Below, piece after piece: positions 36,247-46,164 of a stretch of 64,000 bases of DNA. The position numbers and the translations under genes were made by a program. Below the pieces are notes generated by a model. That model was not told where the DNA came from, did not search any database, and worked only from the letters and a program-made list of their open reading frames with translations. Source of the DNA: Sphingobium baderi. GTDB lineage: Bacteria; Pseudomonadota; Alphaproteobacteria; Sphingomonadales; Sphingomonadaceae. The DNA lies in the NCBI RefSeq assembly GCF_001456115.1, contig NZ_CP013264.1, forward strand, positions 3,614,501 to 3,678,500. Reading direction: 5' to 3'. The number at the start of each line of letters is the position of its first letter. Position 1 is the stretch's first letter.

Positions 36247-36993
36247 ATGACCTCCATCCGCACCATGATCGTCGATGACGAACCGCTGGCCGTTGAACGC
36301 CTCCAGATGCTCTGCGCCCGCGAACCGCGCATCGCGCTGGCGGGCACGGCCAATGACGGGGAAGCCGCGCTTCGCCTGATAGAAGGGTTGCAACCCGACC
36401 TGGTGATGCTGGACATCGCCATGCCGCTGCTCGACGGCATCGGCGTGGCGCGCGCGATCGGCCGCATGGGATTGCGCCCAGCCGTGATCTTCGTCACCGC
36501 CTTTGAAGGCTTCGCGGTGGAAGCGTTCGATCTCGCCGCGGTCGATTATCTGCTCAAGCCTGTGGCGCATGACCGCCTTTCCCGCGCGATCGACCGCGTC
36601 GAACTCGCGCTGCAAAGCCGCGCGCTGGCCAGCCCCGCGCCGTCAGCCGAACCGGAACCTGAATGGGCGGAGGAATTCTGGGTGCCGCACCGCTCCGAAC
36701 TGGTCCGCATCGCCGCCGGCCAGATCGACCGGATCGAGGCGGAGCGCGACTATATGCGCCTGCATGTGGGCGCTCACAGCTATCTGCTGCACCAGACCAT
36801 CAGTTCGCTGGAGGAAAGGCTGGACCCGCAGCGTTTCGTCCGGCTCCACCGCTCGCATATCGTCCGGCGCGACCATATCGTCCGGCTGCGTCATGACGGC
36901 AGCGGCGTCTGGTTCGCCTGCCTCGCCTTGGGCGGGGAAATCCGCATCGGCCGCACGTTCCTTGCCAACGCGCGGGCCATGACGGGACGCTGA
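36247..36993 (+). CDS. LytTR-family response regulator
   Basis: This 248-residue protein has a receiver domain with acidic pocket DDEP, phospho-acceptor Asp in LVMLDIAMPLLDG and Lys in YLLKPVAHD. The C-terminal LytTR DNA-binding domain runs from about residue 150 (VRIAAGQIDRIEAERDYMRLH, RFVRLHRSHIVRRDHI, IRIGRTF). It is cotranscribed with the LytS-like kinase. No target promoter can be assigned from the window. Confidence 0.94.
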   Translation: MTSIRTMIVDDEPLAVERLQMLCAREPRIALAGTANDGEAALRLIEGLQPDLVMLDIAMPLLDGIGVARAIGRMGLRPAVIFVTAFEGFAVEAFDLAAVDYLLKPVAHDRLSRAIDRVELALQSRALASPAPSAEPEPEWAEEFWVPHRSELVRIAAGQIDRIEAERDYMRLHVGAHSYLLHQTISSLEERLDPQRFVRLHRSHIVRRDHIVRLRHDGSGVWFACLALGGEIRIGRTFLANARAMTGR

Positions 36994-37011
36994 CGTCCAA
37001 GCGGCGCACAG

Positions 37012-37040
37012 AAAAAGGCCCGACAATGCCGGGCCTTTTT
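37012..37040. terminator. Bidirectional rho-independent terminator
   Basis: AAAAAGGCCCG at 37012-37022 and CGGGCCTTTTT at 37030-37040 form a hairpin with a 7-base loop, flanked by A-run and T-run. It serves both the response regulator gene and the convergent UrcA-family gene. Confidence 0.9.
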
Positions 37041-37060
37041 CCTTTCTGGGACCGCGCCCT

Positions 37061-37405
37061 TCAATTGGCGAAAGCGGAATGCGGGGCTTTCCCCGCCTCG
37101 GCATAGCGCGCCTTGGTTTCCGCCCGGGCGATGGCGGCGGCGACCGGCGCCTTGACATGGGCGATGGCCGCGCTGCGGCAACGGGTGGCTTCGGCCAGAT
37201 CCCGGCTTCCGCACACCCTGCCGGCGGCGCGCCCGATACGGCTTTGCAATTCCCTTTGATCCGCTGCCTGCGACAGGTCCAGATCGCCGAAACGGACCTC
37301 AAAAGTGCGGCCGTTGGACATAAAGGTTTCCGCGCTGGCGCTGCCCGCGATCAGCGAAGCGGCGGCAAAGGCGGCAATGGAAAGGGTCTTCAAGGGGGCA
37401 AACAT
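37061..37405 (-). CDS. UrcA-family periplasmic protein
   Basis: This 114-residue protein has a Sec signal peptide (LSIAAFAAASLIAGSASA, cleavage near residue 25). The UrcA pattern is VRFGDLDLSQAADQRELQSRIGRAAGRVCGS plus a second Cys in TRCRSAAIAHVKAPV. The two Cys probably form a disulfide in the periplasm. UrcA proteins are common in sphingomonads and caulobacters but their role is unknown. The gene is monocistronic and ends at the terminator near 37012. Confidence 0.85.
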   Translation of the reverse strand: MFAPLKTLSIAAFAAASLIAGSASAETFMSNGRTFEVRFGDLDLSQAADQRELQSRIGRAAGRVCGSRDLAEATRCRSAAIAHVKAPVAAAIARAETKARYAEAGKAPHSAFAN

Positions 37406-37710
37406 GGCAAAGTCTCCTCAACTGCTTGTCTTGCCGGTTCGTCGCTCGGGGGGATTGAGCGACAAACCGGGGATGAAAACGGAGGCTCGATCAGTGGGGG
37501 AAAGCGCGTCGCCGCCGTTGCCCTTTCCTTTTACGGCGGTGGCGGGCGCGATGCCTGCCGCCTTCGATGGACGGCGCGCTTCATCGCCCAACGGCACATC
37601 CATCGACAAAAGGCAGATAGCGCCGGACAAAAGACATGACGAACGACATGAACACCCGGACAAGCGACATTTCCGTAACGGAAACTCCGAATCGAAACGG
37701 TCAGGCGCAT

Positions 37711-37749
37711 AACGAAAACGCCCCCGGCGCAAGGGAAGGCCGGGGGCGT
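37711..37749 (-). terminator. Rho-independent terminator on the minus strand
   Basis: ACGCCCCCGGC and GCCGGGGGCGT (37718-37728 and 37739-37749) form an 11-bp perfect stem with a 10-base loop. Read on the minus strand it is followed by TTTTCG. No annotated gene ends close to it, so it must end either read-through from the RlpA-like gene or a small transcript starting near 37890. Confidence 0.7.
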
Positions 37750-37808
37750 ATCCAGGATGCTGTCGGGCACTCCAGGATTTCGAAACTGTCATCTATCAGA
37801 CGACACGC

Positions 37809-37880
37809 TCACGCGTTAACCGTCTCTGAACAGGGGGAAACCCCCTCTTGGGATGCCTCATGATAGTCGAGAAACGCCAT
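37809..37880 (-). other. Candidate 23-codon small ORF or small RNA ahead of the terminator
   Basis: ATG at 37880 opens MAFLDYHEASQEGVSP and the ORF ends in TGA at 37809. The terminator at 37711-37749 lies 60 bases downstream on the same strand. The RNA also contains a GGGGG-TTT-CCCCC hairpin. There is no strong ribosome site (GGGTGA directly abuts the ATG). A small regulatory RNA is as likely as a microprotein. Confidence 0.25.
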
Positions 37881-38056
37881 TCACCCGGCGCCAATCGACA
37901 GTCGGCCGCCAATTTCCGCTCGACAGCGTCCCCAGGGGACGAACGGGCTGCCTGCGGCTACCAACGACATTTGGCAGGTGAAACCATTAACGCTACGTTT
38001 CCGTAACGTCAATTGGCTTTGCGTCCTATTTTGGGAAACAGGACAGGGGATATTAC

Positions 38057-38629
38057 CTATTTTCCAGCCACCAGTTGCGCCCGCCACTTTACCAGCACGG
38101 ACTCGGGAACGCGAGGCCTTTCCGGTGCATCCTTGCCTTCGCGCAGCTTTTTCCGGTCTTTTTCCGGTGGGTTGGCAATGCGAACGCGCACCGGCGCCAC
38201 CCCCTGGACATGCATGCCAAGCTGTTCCGCGGCACCCCGAGATAAGTCAATGATTCTGCCATTTCTGGCGAAGGGTCCGCGATCATTTATCCGCACCAAT
38301 ATCGTGCGCCCGCTGTCCAGAGACGTCACCTCGACATAGCTCGGCAGCGGCAAGGTCGTGTGCGCGGCAGTCACCGCCTTGGGCCGAAATCGTTCGCCAT
38401 TGGCTGTCTGATTGCCCGATTCGCTGCCATACCAGCTCGCATAGCCCAGATAGTCATAGGTTGGATCGGCCGCGGGCACATAGGTCACGCCCCGCACGCT
38501 ATAGGGCTTGCCGATCTTCACCGGCACGTCGCTTACCGGCCTGTATCGCACACCCCCGCCACAGGCCGCCAGCAGCACCGTCGCAGCCAGCACGCCGCCG
38601 CGCATCCCTTTCGCCATTCCACCGCTCAT
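38057..38629 (-). CDS. rlpA: RlpA-like septal ring lytic transglycosylase, lipoprotein
   Basis: Start MSGGMAKG at 38629 gives 190 residues; longer open frame upstream has no signal. A lipoprotein signal with lipobox LLAAC is visible. The double-psi beta-barrel domain shows [47 protein letters not shown] and [14 protein letters not shown], with the catalytic Asp in NDRGPF. RlpA trims peptidoglycan lacking stem peptides at the septum. No SPOR domain is present, so this is the short form. It is divergent from uvrA. Confidence 0.88.
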   Translation of the reverse strand: MSGGMAKGMRGGVLAATVLLAACGGGVRYRPVSDVPVKIGKPYSVRGVTYVPAADPTYDYLGYASWYGSESGNQTANGERFRPKAVTAAHTTLPLPSYVEVTSLDSGRTILVRINDRGPFARNGRIIDLSRGAAEQLGMHVQGVAPVRVRIANPPEKDRKKLREGKDAPERPRVPESVLVKWRAQLVAGK

Positions 38630-38739
38630 GCGGCGGACCCTAATGCGCCGCGCGGCGGGATGGAACCCCCGCGCCCTTCCCTTTCCCGCAACCGATCCTA
38701 TCTTGGCGGACAGATGCGAAACGCGCACTTGCCCCAATA

Positions 38740-38754
38740 GAACAAATCTGGAAC
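38740..38754. promoter_or_regulatory. LexA (SOS) box upstream of uvrA
   Basis: GAAC at 38740-38743 and GAAC at 38751-38754 are separated by 7 bases, the direct-repeat LexA site of alphaproteobacteria. It lies 11 bases upstream of the uvrA start, where binding would block transcription. SOS control of uvrA is established in this class. Confidence 0.85.
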
Positions 38755-38765
38755 AAGAAGACCCC

Positions 38766-41684
38766 ATGAGTCTCACGCATATTTCCGTGCGCGGCGCGCG
38801 CGAGCATAATCTCAAGGGCGTGGATGTCGACCTGCCCCGCGATGCGCTGGTGGTCATCACCGGCCTGTCGGGTTCGGGCAAGTCCTCCCTGGCCTTCGAC
38901 ACCATCTATGCCGAGGGACAGCGCCGCTATGTGGAGTCGCTCTCCGCTTATGCGCGTCAGTTCCTGGAGATGATGCAAAAGCCCGATGTCGAGCATATCG
39001 AGGGTCTGTCCCCCGCCATCTCCATCGAGCAGAAGACGACCAGCCGCAATCCGCGCTCCACTGTCGCCACGGTTACGGAAATCTACGACTATATGCGCCT
39101 GCTTTGGGCGCGCGTCGGTATCCCCTATTCGCCTGCCACCGGCCTTCCCATCGCCGCGCAGACCGTCAGCCAGATGGTCGACCGCGTGATGCAATTGCCC
39201 GAAGGCACCCGCTTCTACCTGCTCGCCCCCGTCGTGCGCGGCCGCAAGGGCGAATATCGCAAGGAACTGGCAGAGTGGCAGAAGGCGGGCTACACCCGCG
39301 TCCGCATCGACGGGGAAATATATCTGATCGAGGACGCACCCGCGCTCGACAAGAAATATAAGCATGACATCGAAGTCGTGGTCGACCGCCTCGCCGTCGA
39401 ACCCGACATGGGCACCCGCCTCGCCGACAGTTTCGAGCAGGCGCTCAAGCTGGCGGACGGTCTCGCCTTTGTGGACCTCGCTGACGGCGTCGTCCCGGGC
39501 CGCGAAGACGAAGCGCAATCCGCCGACAAGAAGATGAAAGGCGCCGGCATCCCCGCCAACCGCATCGTCTTCTCGGAAAAATTCGCCTGCCCGGTCAGCG
39601 GCTTCACCATCGCGGAGATCGAGCCGCGCCTCTTCTCCTTCAACGCGCCGATGGGCGCCTGCCCGGCCTGCGATGGCCTGGGCGAACGGCAGGAGTTCGA
39701 CCCCGAACTGGTCGTTCCCAACGAAGCCCTTTCCCTCAAGAAGGGCGCGGTCGTCCCCTGGGCCAAGTCCAACCCGCCCAGCCCCTATTATATGCAGGTG
39801 CTTGGCTCCTTGGCGAAGGAGTTCGGTTTCTCCCTCGAAACGCCGTGGCAAGACCTTCCCGGCGAGGTGAAGCTCATCATTCTCCACGGCACCGGCGGCA
39901 AGCCTGTCACCCTGCGCTTCGTCGACGGCAAGAAAAGCTACGAAGTCCGCAAGCCGTTCGAAGGCGTGATCGGCAATCTCAACCGCCGTCTGCTCCAGAC
40001 CGAATCCGCCTGGATGCGCGAGGAATTGAGCAAATATCAGACCGCCATGCCCTGCGAGACATGTGACGGCGCGCGCCTCAAGCCCGAAGCTCTCGCGGTC
40101 AAGATCGCCGGTGAGGACATTTCCATGTCCACCCGCCGCAGCGTGGTCGATGCGCTCGCCTTCTTCTCCACCCTGCCCGACAAGCTCACCGACCAGCAGA
40201 ACCAGATCGCCCGCGCCATCCTCAAGGAAATCGTCGAGCGTCTCGGCTTCCTCAACAATGTCGGCCTCGACTATCTGAACCTCGACCGCACCAGCGGCAC
40301 CCTCTCAGGCGGCGAATCCCAGCGCATCCGCCTCGCCTCGCAGATCGGCAGCGGTTTGTCGGGCGTTCTCTACGTCCTCGACGAACCTTCCATCGGCCTC
40401 CACCAGCGCGACAATGACCGCCTGCTTATTACCCTCAAACGCCTGCGCGATCTCGGCAACACCGTCATCGTCGTGGAGCATGATGAGGATGCGATCCGCG
40501 CTGCCGATTATATCGTCGACATGGGACCGGGCGCGGGCGTTCATGGCGGCGCGATCGTGGCGCAGGGCAGTCTCAACGAACTGCTCGCCCATCGCGACAG
40601 CCTCACGGCCGATTACCTCAACGGCACCCGCCGCATCGAAGTGCCCGTCAAGCGCCGCAAGGGCACGGGCAAGAAGCTTACCGTCCACAATGCTCGCGCC
40701 AACAATCTGCGCGGCGTCACGGCGTCGATCCCGCTCGGCACCTTCACCTGCATCACCGGCGTTTCCGGCTCCGGCAAGTCCAGCTTCACCATCGACACCC
40801 TCTACGCCGCCTCCGCCCGCGCCCTCAACGGCGCGCGCATCGTCGCGGGCGCGCATGACAAGGTGACGGGCCTCGAATATTGCGACAAGGTCATCGACAT
40901 CGACCAGTCGCCCATTGGCCGCACCCCACGCTCCAACCCCGCGACTTACACGGGGGCCTTCACCAACATCCGCGACTGGTTCGCGGGTCTGCCCGAAGCG
41001 CAGGCGCGCGGTTACAAGCCAGGCCGTTTCTCCTTCAACGTCAAGGGCGGCCGTTGCGAAGCCTGTCAGGGCGACGGCGTGCTCAAGATTGAGATGCACT
41101 TCCTCCCGGACGTCTATGTGACCTGCGACGTCTGCCACGGCGCCCGCTACAATCGCGAGACTCTCGAAGTGAAGTTCAAGGGCAAGTCCATCGCCGACGT
41201 GCTCGACATGACGGTCGAGGACGCGGTGGAGTTCTTCAAGGCCGTGCCGCCCATCCGCGACAAGATGGCGATGCTGGCCGAAGTGGGGCTGGGCTATGTC
41301 AAGGTCGGCCAGCAGGCCACAACCCTGTCCGGCGGCGAAGCCCAGCGCGTCAAGCTGGCCAAGGAACTCTCCCGCCGCGCCACCGGCAACACGCTCTACA
41401 TATTGGACGAGCCCACCACCGGTCTCCATTTCGAGGACGTCCGCAAGCTGCTGGAAGTCCTCCACGCCCTTGTCGAGCAGGGCAACAGCGTGGTGGTGAT
41501 CGAACATAATCTGGATGTCATCAAGACCGCCGACTGGATCATCGACATGGGACCAGAAGGCGGCGTCAAGGGCGGCGAAGTGGTGGCCGAAGGCGCGCCG
41601 GAAAAGGTCGCGAAGAACAGCCGCAGTTTCACCGGACGCTATCTCGCCCCCTTGCTGGGACTGGAGGCCGTGGCGGCGGAATGA
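38766..41684 (+). CDS. uvrA: Excinuclease ABC subunit A
   Basis: ATG 38766 gives 972 residues, full UvrA length; the open frame upstream overlaps the RlpA-like gene and is not used. Both ABC modules are complete: Walker [10 protein letters not shown] and GVSGSGKSS, signatures [16 protein letters not shown] and [16 protein letters not shown], Walker [15 protein letters not shown] and [14 protein letters not shown]. Zinc-module Cys pairs are seen in CPACDGLG and CEACQGDG...[16 protein letters not shown]. UvrA2 with UvrB recognises bulky DNA lesions. The upstream LexA box explains its damage induction. Confidence 0.98.
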   Translation: MSLTHISVRGAREHNLKGVDVDLPRDALVVITGLSGSGKSSLAFDTIYAEGQRRYVESLSAYARQFLEMMQKPDVEHIEGLSPAISIEQKTTSRNPRSTVATVTEIYDYMRLLWARVGIPYSPATGLPIAAQTVSQMVDRVMQLPEGTRFYLLAPVVRGRKGEYRKELAEWQKAGYTRVRIDGEIYLIEDAPALDKKYKHDIEVVVDRLAVEPDMGTRLADSFEQALKLADGLAFVDLADGVVPGREDEAQSADKKMKGAGIPANRIVFSEKFACPVSGFTIAEIEPRLFSFNAPMGACPACDGLGERQEFDPELVVPNEALSLKKGAVVPWAKSNPPSPYYMQVLGSLAKEFGFSLETPWQDLPGEVKLIILHGTGGKPVTLRFVDGKKSYEVRKPFEGVIGNLNRRLLQTESAWMREELSKYQTAMPCETCDGARLKPEALAVKIAGEDISMSTRRSVVDALAFFSTLPDKLTDQQNQIARAILKEIVERLGFLNNVGLDYLNLDRTSGTLSGGESQRIRLASQIGSGLSGVLYVLDEPSIGLHQRDNDRLLITLKRLRDLGNTVIVVEHDEDAIRAADYIVDMGPGAGVHGGAIVAQGSLNELLAHRDSLTADYLNGTRRIEVPVKRRKGTGKKLTVHNARANNLRGVTASIPLGTFTCITGVSGSGKSSFTIDTLYAASARALNGARIVAGAHDKVTGLEYCDKVIDIDQSPIGRTPRSNPATYTGAFTNIRDWFAGLPEAQARGYKPGRFSFNVKGGRCEACQGDGVLKIEMHFLPDVYVTCDVCHGARYNRETLEVKFKGKSIADVLDMTVEDAVEFFKAVPPIRDKMAMLAEVGLGYVKVGQQATTLSGGEAQRVKLAKELSRRATGNTLYILDEPTTGLHFEDVRKLLEVLHALVEQGNSVVVIEHNLDVIKTADWIIDMGPEGGVKGGEVVAEGAPEKVAKNSRSFTGRYLAPLLGLEAVAAE

Positions 41685-41897
41685 GCCATGAGGGGCCATC
41701 CCGATTTTCCAACATATGTAGGAAAATGCCCCACCTGCGGCCTCAGGCAAACTGGTTTCAGTTCTCTACTTCCCTCTGTAAAAGACCGCCCGCCGCCTCT
41801 TCTCTTCCATTCGCCGCGCCCTTTCCCTTGACCCGGAACAGGAACGCCCGACGGCCCGTTGTCCGGCTCGACCGTTTCACAGGCCAAGGAGTTCTCC

Positions 41898-42077
41898 ATG
41901 ATCCGCACCCTCATCTTCGGCGCCATCGCAGGCTATGTCGGCAAGAAGCTCTATGACGAAGGCAAGCTGACAGCCTTCAAGGACGACCTCAACACCCGCT
42001 ACAATCAGGCGAAGGCCGACCTCGTCACCCGGCAGGCGCCGGGGAATCCCACGCCATCCTCATCCACCATTCCGTAA
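41898..42077 (+). CDS. Small hypothetical protein (59 residues), possibly membrane-associated
   Basis: AAGGAG lies upstream of ATG 41898. The product begins with a short hydrophobic helix (MIRTLIFGAIAGYVGKKLYDEG) and continues as a charged helix (FKDDLNTRYNQAKADL) with a Pro/Ser-rich tail. Similar small one-helix proteins occur near uvrA in sphingomonads as far as I recall. No function is known. Confidence 0.65.
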   Translation: MIRTLIFGAIAGYVGKKLYDEGKLTAFKDDLNTRYNQAKADLVTRQAPGNPTPSSSTIP

Positions 42078-42203
42078 TGCCGGCCCGCAGTTTTCCGCTG
42101 ATCACCGAAACATTGCGCGCATCTCGTGCCACATGATGTGACAGAGCTACGCAACCTTCCCCGCTCCGAAGGGTTGGTGAAAAGCCAATAAGGAGGAATG
42201 TTT

Positions 42204-42584
42204 ATGCGCACCCCCATTCTCGCCATTGCCCTGGTCGCCATGTTGCCGCTCGGCGCCTGCGCTTCTGACGGCTATGGCGACCGTTATGGCTATGACCGGC
42301 CCGGCAGCTATGATCGCCCCAGCCATCGCGGCGACCGCCGTGACGGGCAACGGCATCACCGTCGGCTTGGCGACAATGACAGCATCTACCGCGACCGTGA
42401 TGGCCGCTATTATTGCAAGCGTGATGACGGCACTACTGGCACAATCGTGGGTGCTCTGGCGGGCGGGGTTTTGGGCAATGTGATCGCTCCGGGCGGTTCC
42501 AAGACGCTTGGTACGATCCTGGGCGGTGCGGGCGGCGCGCTGGCAGGCCGCGCTATCGACCGTAACGACATCAATTGCGAATAA
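42204..42584 (+). CDS. Glycine-zipper 2TM-domain lipoprotein
   Basis: AGGAGG ends 7 bases before ATG 42204; an ATG at 42198 is too close to it. The 126-residue protein has a lipoprotein signal (lipobox LPLGAC), a Tyr/Gly/Arg/His-rich linker and the glycine zipper VGALAGGVLGNVIAPGGS then TILGGAGGALAGRAIDRN. This resembles the SlyB/RcnB-like outer membrane or periplasmic 2TM glycine-zipper proteins. It ends before a strong bidirectional terminator. Confidence 0.85.
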   Translation: MRTPILAIALVAMLPLGACASDGYGDRYGYDRPGSYDRPSHRGDRRDGQRHHRRLGDNDSIYRDRDGRYYCKRDDGTTGTIVGALAGGVLGNVIAPGGSKTLGTILGGAGGALAGRAIDRNDINCE

Positions 42585-42605
42585 ACCAAGAGGAAAAGCA
42601 AGAAT

Positions 42606-42635
42606 AAAGGGCGCGATCTTCGGATCGCGCCCTTT
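42606..42635. terminator. Bidirectional rho-independent terminator with UUCG tetraloop
   Basis: AAAGGGCGCGATC and GATCGCGCCCTTT enclose the loop TTCG. It lies between the convergent glycine-zipper gene and etfA. Confidence 0.92.
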
Positions 42636-42655
42636 CCCTATTTGTCGAAAGCCGA

Positions 42656-43585
42656 TTACAGCTTTTCGGTGAGTTCCGGGACGATCTTGAACAGATCGCC
42701 GACAAGGCCGATGTCCGCGACCTGGAAGATCGGCGCATCTTCATCCTTGTTGATGGCGATGATGGTCTTGGAGTCCTTCATGCCGGCGAGATGCTGAATC
42801 GCGCCGGAGATGCCGACCGCGACATAGACTTCAGGCGCCACGATCTTGCCGGTCTGCCCGACCTGATAGTCGTTGGGCACATAGCCCGCGTCCACCGCAG
42901 CCCGGCTTGCGCCAACGGCCGCGCCCAGCTTGTCGGCCAGCGGAAAGATCACCTGCTCGAAGGTTTCGCTGTCCTTCAAGGCACGACCACCCGACACGAT
43001 CACCTTGGCAGAGGTCAGTTCGGGACGTTCCAGCTTGACAATCTCCGCACCAACGAAGCTGGAGAGGCCCTTATCACCGGTCGAAGCCACGGCTTCCACC
43101 GCGCCGCTGCCGCCTTCGCGCGCTGTCTTCTCGAACGCCGTGCCACGCACGGTGATAACCTTCTTCGCGTCCTTCGACTTGACCGTCGCGATCGCATTGC
43201 CCGCATAGATCGGGCGCGTGAACGTATCCTCGCCCTCGACCGAGAGGATGTCGCTGATCTGCATCACGTCGAGCAACGCGGCTACGCGCGGCGCGATGTT
43301 CTTGCCGTTGGAGGTGGCAGGCACCACGAAAGCGTCATGGCTGCCCATCAGTTCCACGACCAGCGGTGCGACATTTTCGGCCAGCGCATGACCAAAGGCC
43401 GCATCGTCCGCGACATGCACCTTGCCCACGCCCGCAATCTTCGCGGCTTCGGCGGCGACGCCATCGACGCCCTGACCGGCAACCAGCAGATGCACTTCGC
43501 CCAGCTTGCCGGCGGCGGTAACGGCGGAAAGGGTCGCGTCCTTGATGGCACCGCCCTCATGTTCAACCCATACAAGCGTCTTCAT
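42656..43585 (-). CDS. etfA: Electron transfer flavoprotein alpha subunit
   Basis: This 309-residue protein has the FAD-binding C-terminal domain: [69 protein letters not shown] and [22 protein letters not shown], all diagnostic of EtfA. It accepts electrons from acyl-CoA dehydrogenases and passes them to ETF:ubiquinone oxidoreductase. Its start overlaps the etfB stop by 4 bases. Confidence 0.98.
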   Translation of the reverse strand: MKTLVWVEHEGGAIKDATLSAVTAAGKLGEVHLLVAGQGVDGVAAEAAKIAGVGKVHVADDAAFGHALAENVAPLVVELMGSHDAFVVPATSNGKNIAPRVAALLDVMQISDILSVEGEDTFTRPIYAGNAIATVKSKDAKKVITVRGTAFEKTAREGGSGAVEAVASTGDKGLSSFVGAEIVKLERPELTSAKVIVSGGRALKDSETFEQVIFPLADKLGAAVGASRAAVDAGYVPNDYQVGQTGKIVAPEVYVAVGISGAIQHLAGMKDSKTIIAINKDEDAPIFQVADIGLVGDLFKIVPELTEKL

Positions 43586-44331
43586 GCCGCAACTCCCAGA
43601 GCCTTCAGTTTCGCAACCAGTTCATCGACATCGGCGACCTTGATCCCCGCCGACCGCTTGGGCGGTTCGGCGACGGTCATCGTTTCCAGGCGCGGCGAGA
43701 TGTCCACGCCATAATCGGCGGGCGTCTTGGTCGCCAGAGGCTTGGATTTTGCCTTCATGATGTTGGGCAGCGAGGCATAGCGCGGTTCATTAAGGCGCAG
43801 GTCCGTCGTGATGATCGCAGGCACGCTGAGCTTCACCGTTTCAAGCCCGCCATCGACCTCACGGGTCACATTGACCTTGTCACCCTCGACCTCGACCTTC
43901 GACGCGAACGTGCCCTGCGGCAGGTTCAGCAGCGCCGCGAGCATCTGGCCGGTCTGGTTGCTGTCGTCGTCGATCGCCTGTTTGCCCAAGATGATCAGGC
44001 CAGCGCCTTCCTCTTCCTGAACCTTCGCCAGCAGCTTCGCCACGCCCAGCGGTTCCACCTCGGCATCGCTTTCGATCAGGATCGCGCGGTCCGCACCCAT
44101 CGCCAAAGCCGTCCGCAGCGTCTCCTGCGCCTTGGTAACGCCAATCGACACCGCGACAACCTCGGTCGCGACGCCCTTTTCCTTCAGGCGAATGGCTTCC
44201 TCAACCGCAATCTCGTCAAACGGGTTCATCGACATCTTGACGTTCGCCAGATCGACGCCCGTCCCGTCCGCCTTCACGCGGGGTTTCACATTGTAATCAA
44301 TCACCCGCTTCACGGGCACAAGGATCTTCAT
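43582..44331 (-). CDS. etfB: Electron transfer flavoprotein beta subunit
   Basis: Start [20 protein letters not shown] at 44331 with GGAGGA upstream gives 249 residues. [21 protein letters not shown] and the central [15 protein letters not shown] plus [24 protein letters not shown] are the AMP-binding EtfB signature. It forms a heterodimer with EtfA. The acyl-CoA-dehydrogenase-like enzyme at 13912 is the only possible local partner, but etfBA serves the whole cell. Confidence 0.98.
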   Translation of the reverse strand: MKILVPVKRVIDYNVKPRVKADGTGVDLANVKMSMNPFDEIAVEEAIRLKEKGVATEVVAVSIGVTKAQETLRTALAMGADRAILIESDAEVEPLGVAKLLAKVQEEEGAGLIILGKQAIDDDSNQTGQMLAALLNLPQGTFASKVEVEGDKVNVTREVDGGLETVKLSVPAIITTDLRLNEPRYASLPNIMKAKSKPLATKTPADYGVDISPRLETMTVAEPPKRSAGIKVADVDELVAKLKALGVAA

Positions 44332-44425
44332 TGCAACATCCTCCGTTAATACGCCAACAAGGACGCAGGCGGCCCGTTTCCGGACCACCTACGCCCCATG
44401 CTGTTCATTCCAGTGGCTTGGTGCG

Positions 44426-45625
44426 TCAGGCCGCCTTCCTCACTTCCGCCACGATCTTCTTCGCCGCATCGCCCAGATCGTCCGCGGGAACGATGGCCAG
44501 GCCCGACTGCGCCAGAATGTCCTTGCCCTGCTGGACGTTCGTGCCTTCCAGGCGCACGACCAGCGGAACCGACAGATTCACATCCTTGGCCGCCGCGACA
44601 ATGCCTTCCGCGATGATGTCGCAACGCATGATGCCGCCGAAAATGTTGACGAGAATGCCCTTCACCGCCGGATCCTTCAGGATGATCTTGAAGGCCGCAG
44701 TCACTTTCTCCTTGGAAGCGCCGCCGCCGACGTCCAGGAAGTTGGCGGGAAATTCACCGTTCAGCTTGATGATGTCCATCGTCGCCATGGCCAGGCCCGC
44801 GCCGTTCACCATGCAACCGATGTTTCCGTCCAGCTTGATATAAGCAAGGTCATATTCCGAAGCCTCGACCTCGGCCGGATCTTCCTCGGTCAGGTCGCGC
44901 AGCTCGGCGATGTCCTTGTGACGGAACATGGCATTGCCGTCGAAGCCGACCTTGGCGTCGAGCACGAGAATATTGCCCTGTTCGGTGACGGCCAGCGGGT
45001 TGATTTCGATCTGCTCGGCATCGGTATCGAGGAACGCGGCGTAGAGCGACGATGCGACCTTGGCCGCCTGCTTCGCCTGATCGCCGGCAAGTCCCAGCGC
45101 AGCGGCGACAGCGCGGCCATGATGCGGCATGAAGCCGGTGGCCGGGTCAACGGCGAAGGTGTGGATCTTCTCAGGCGTCGAATGCGCGACTTCCTCAATG
45201 TCCATGCCACCTTCGGTCGACGCCACGAAAGCAACGCGGCCCGTCGCACGGTCGACCAGCAGGGCGAGATAGAATTCCTTGGCAATGTCTGCGCCGTCGG
45301 TCACGTAGAGACGGTTGACCTGCTTACCCGCTTCACCGGTCTGCACGGTGACGAGCGTATTGCCGAGCATGTCGGTAGCGTGCGCCCTCACCTCATCCAG
45401 CGTGAAGGCCAGACGAACGCCGCCCTTCGCTTCGGGAGCCAGTTCCTTGAACTTGCCCTTGCCACGGCCACCGGCATGGATCTGCGACTTGACCACATAA
45501 AGCGGTCCGGGCAGCTTCTTTGCGGCTTCGACAGCTTCATCGACCGAAAAAGCAGCATAGCCCGCGGCGACCGGCGCACCATATTTCGCCAGCAGTTCCT
45601 TAGCCTGATATTCGTGGATGTTCAT
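44426..45625 (-). CDS. sucC: Succinyl-CoA synthetase (ADP-forming) beta subunit
   Basis: Start [16 protein letters not shown] at 45625 gives 399 residues. The ATP-grasp domain shows [44 protein letters not shown], and the C-terminal [14 protein letters not shown] and [16 protein letters not shown] segments. It makes ATP from succinyl-CoA in the TCA cycle with SucD. sucD is not in this window; the next gene on this strand is etfB. TTTGCAAA palindromes lie about 77-105 bases upstream of the start. Confidence 0.97.
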   Translation of the reverse strand: MNIHEYQAKELLAKYGAPVAAGYAAFSVDEAVEAAKKLPGPLYVVKSQIHAGGRGKGKFKELAPEAKGGVRLAFTLDEVRAHATDMLGNTLVTVQTGEAGKQVNRLYVTDGADIAKEFYLALLVDRATGRVAFVASTEGGMDIEEVAHSTPEKIHTFAVDPATGFMPHHGRAVAAALGLAGDQAKQAAKVASSLYAAFLDTDAEQIEINPLAVTEQGNILVLDAKVGFDGNAMFRHKDIAELRDLTEEDPAEVEASEYDLAYIKLDGNIGCMVNGAGLAMATMDIIKLNGEFPANFLDVGGGASKEKVTAAFKIILKDPAVKGILVNIFGGIMRCDIIAEGIVAAAKDVNLSVPLVVRLEGTNVQQGKDILAQSGLAIVPADDLGDAAKKIVAEVRKAA

Positions 45626-45701
45626 GGGTCCGACCCGTCCTTTTCGCAGCAAACCTGTTAGGGAGGGCTAAAGCATAGGCGATGGCGCCATGCCAGATGA
45701 A

Positions 45702-45730
45702 TTTGCAAAATGACTTTGCAAAATTGCAAA
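45702..45730. promoter_or_regulatory. TTTGCAAA repeat upstream of sucC, candidate ScfR/PccR-type operator
   Basis: TTTGCAAA occurs at 45702-45709 and 45715-45722 (5-base spacer), followed by TTGCAAA at 45724-45730. PccR of Rhodobacter sphaeroides, a short-chain fatty acyl-CoA regulator, is known to use TTTGCAAA-N4-TTTGCAAA. The location upstream of sucC, which handles succinyl-CoA from propionyl-CoA, fits such control. The assignment is by similarity of the motif only. Confidence 0.5.
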
Positions 45731-45741
45731 GTGCCGCGCCC

Positions 45742-46068
45742 TTAAAAGGAGCAGGAAATCGCCGCCTTGCTGGTAACGAGGAAAATTTCCGGGTCTTCCA
45801 GTGCGCGGATCTTGTGGAGAAAATGATCGAGCGTGACTTCTTCCATGTCCGTTTTGCGAAGTGAGGCAAGGGATTGAAGCTTGCGAAGTTGAGACAGGCT
45901 CAATCTGTCCACCATCTTGCCGGCCATGCATGTCGCCATGCGAGGGGATAGTCCCGCCTCCATCAGGCGGTTCCGCAAACGCGACTCGGGCGAAACGGTC
46001 GCGCAGGATGAAAGCAGCGCGGCCATAAGCAGGGGCACGAAGGCGCAGCGCGGGATCGGACTCGTCAT
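45742..46068 (-). CDS. Small lipoprotein of unknown function
   Basis: This 108-residue product has a lipoprotein signal peptide with lipobox LLSSC after CAFVPLLMAALLSS. The mature part is helical (MATCMAGKMVDRLSLSQLRKLQSLASL, VTLDHFLHKIRALEDPEIFLVT). It probably sits in the outer or inner membrane facing the periplasm. I recognise no named family. The gene lies upstream of, and in the same direction as, sucC, but the regulatory repeat between them argues for separate transcription. Confidence 0.7.
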   Translation of the reverse strand: MTSPIPRCAFVPLLMAALLSSCATVSPESRLRNRLMEAGLSPRMATCMAGKMVDRLSLSQLRKLQSLASLRKTDMEEVTLDHFLHKIRALEDPEIFLVTSKAAISCSF

Positions 46069-46164
46069 GGCCCGATTGATGGCGACATGATGCTGAACCA
46101 GGCCTAAACAGCTTGCAGGAGCAGCACTCTTGAAAGACCGATTGCGCGGCGCTGACGGCTTTAC

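Larger units (their letters stand above)
37406..38056. other. 651-base region without a confirmed gene
   Basis: Open frames here lack ribosome sites and look like chance frames in GC-rich DNA. The supportable signals are a minus-strand terminator (37711-37749) and, just upstream of it in that direction, a 23-codon ORF with an internal GGGGG/CCCCC hairpin. The segment from about 37980 to 38056, next to the RlpA-like gene end, is AT-richer and contains no clear signal. Confidence 0.4.

Noticed and set aside
35132..36993. Direct regulator of the encapsulin or catabolic genes
   Set aside because: The LytS/LytTR pair is separated from these genes by unrelated small genes and has no visible target site.
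37418..37863. ORFs in the UrcA-RlpA intergenic region
   Set aside because: They lack ribosome sites and overlap a terminator hairpin.
38640..41750. Long minus-strand frames opposite uvrA
   Set aside because: UvrA occupies the plus strand completely; the antisense frames are composition artefacts.
44426..45625. Complete sucCD operon
   Set aside because: Only sucC is present; the next gene downstream is etfB, so sucD must be elsewhere.
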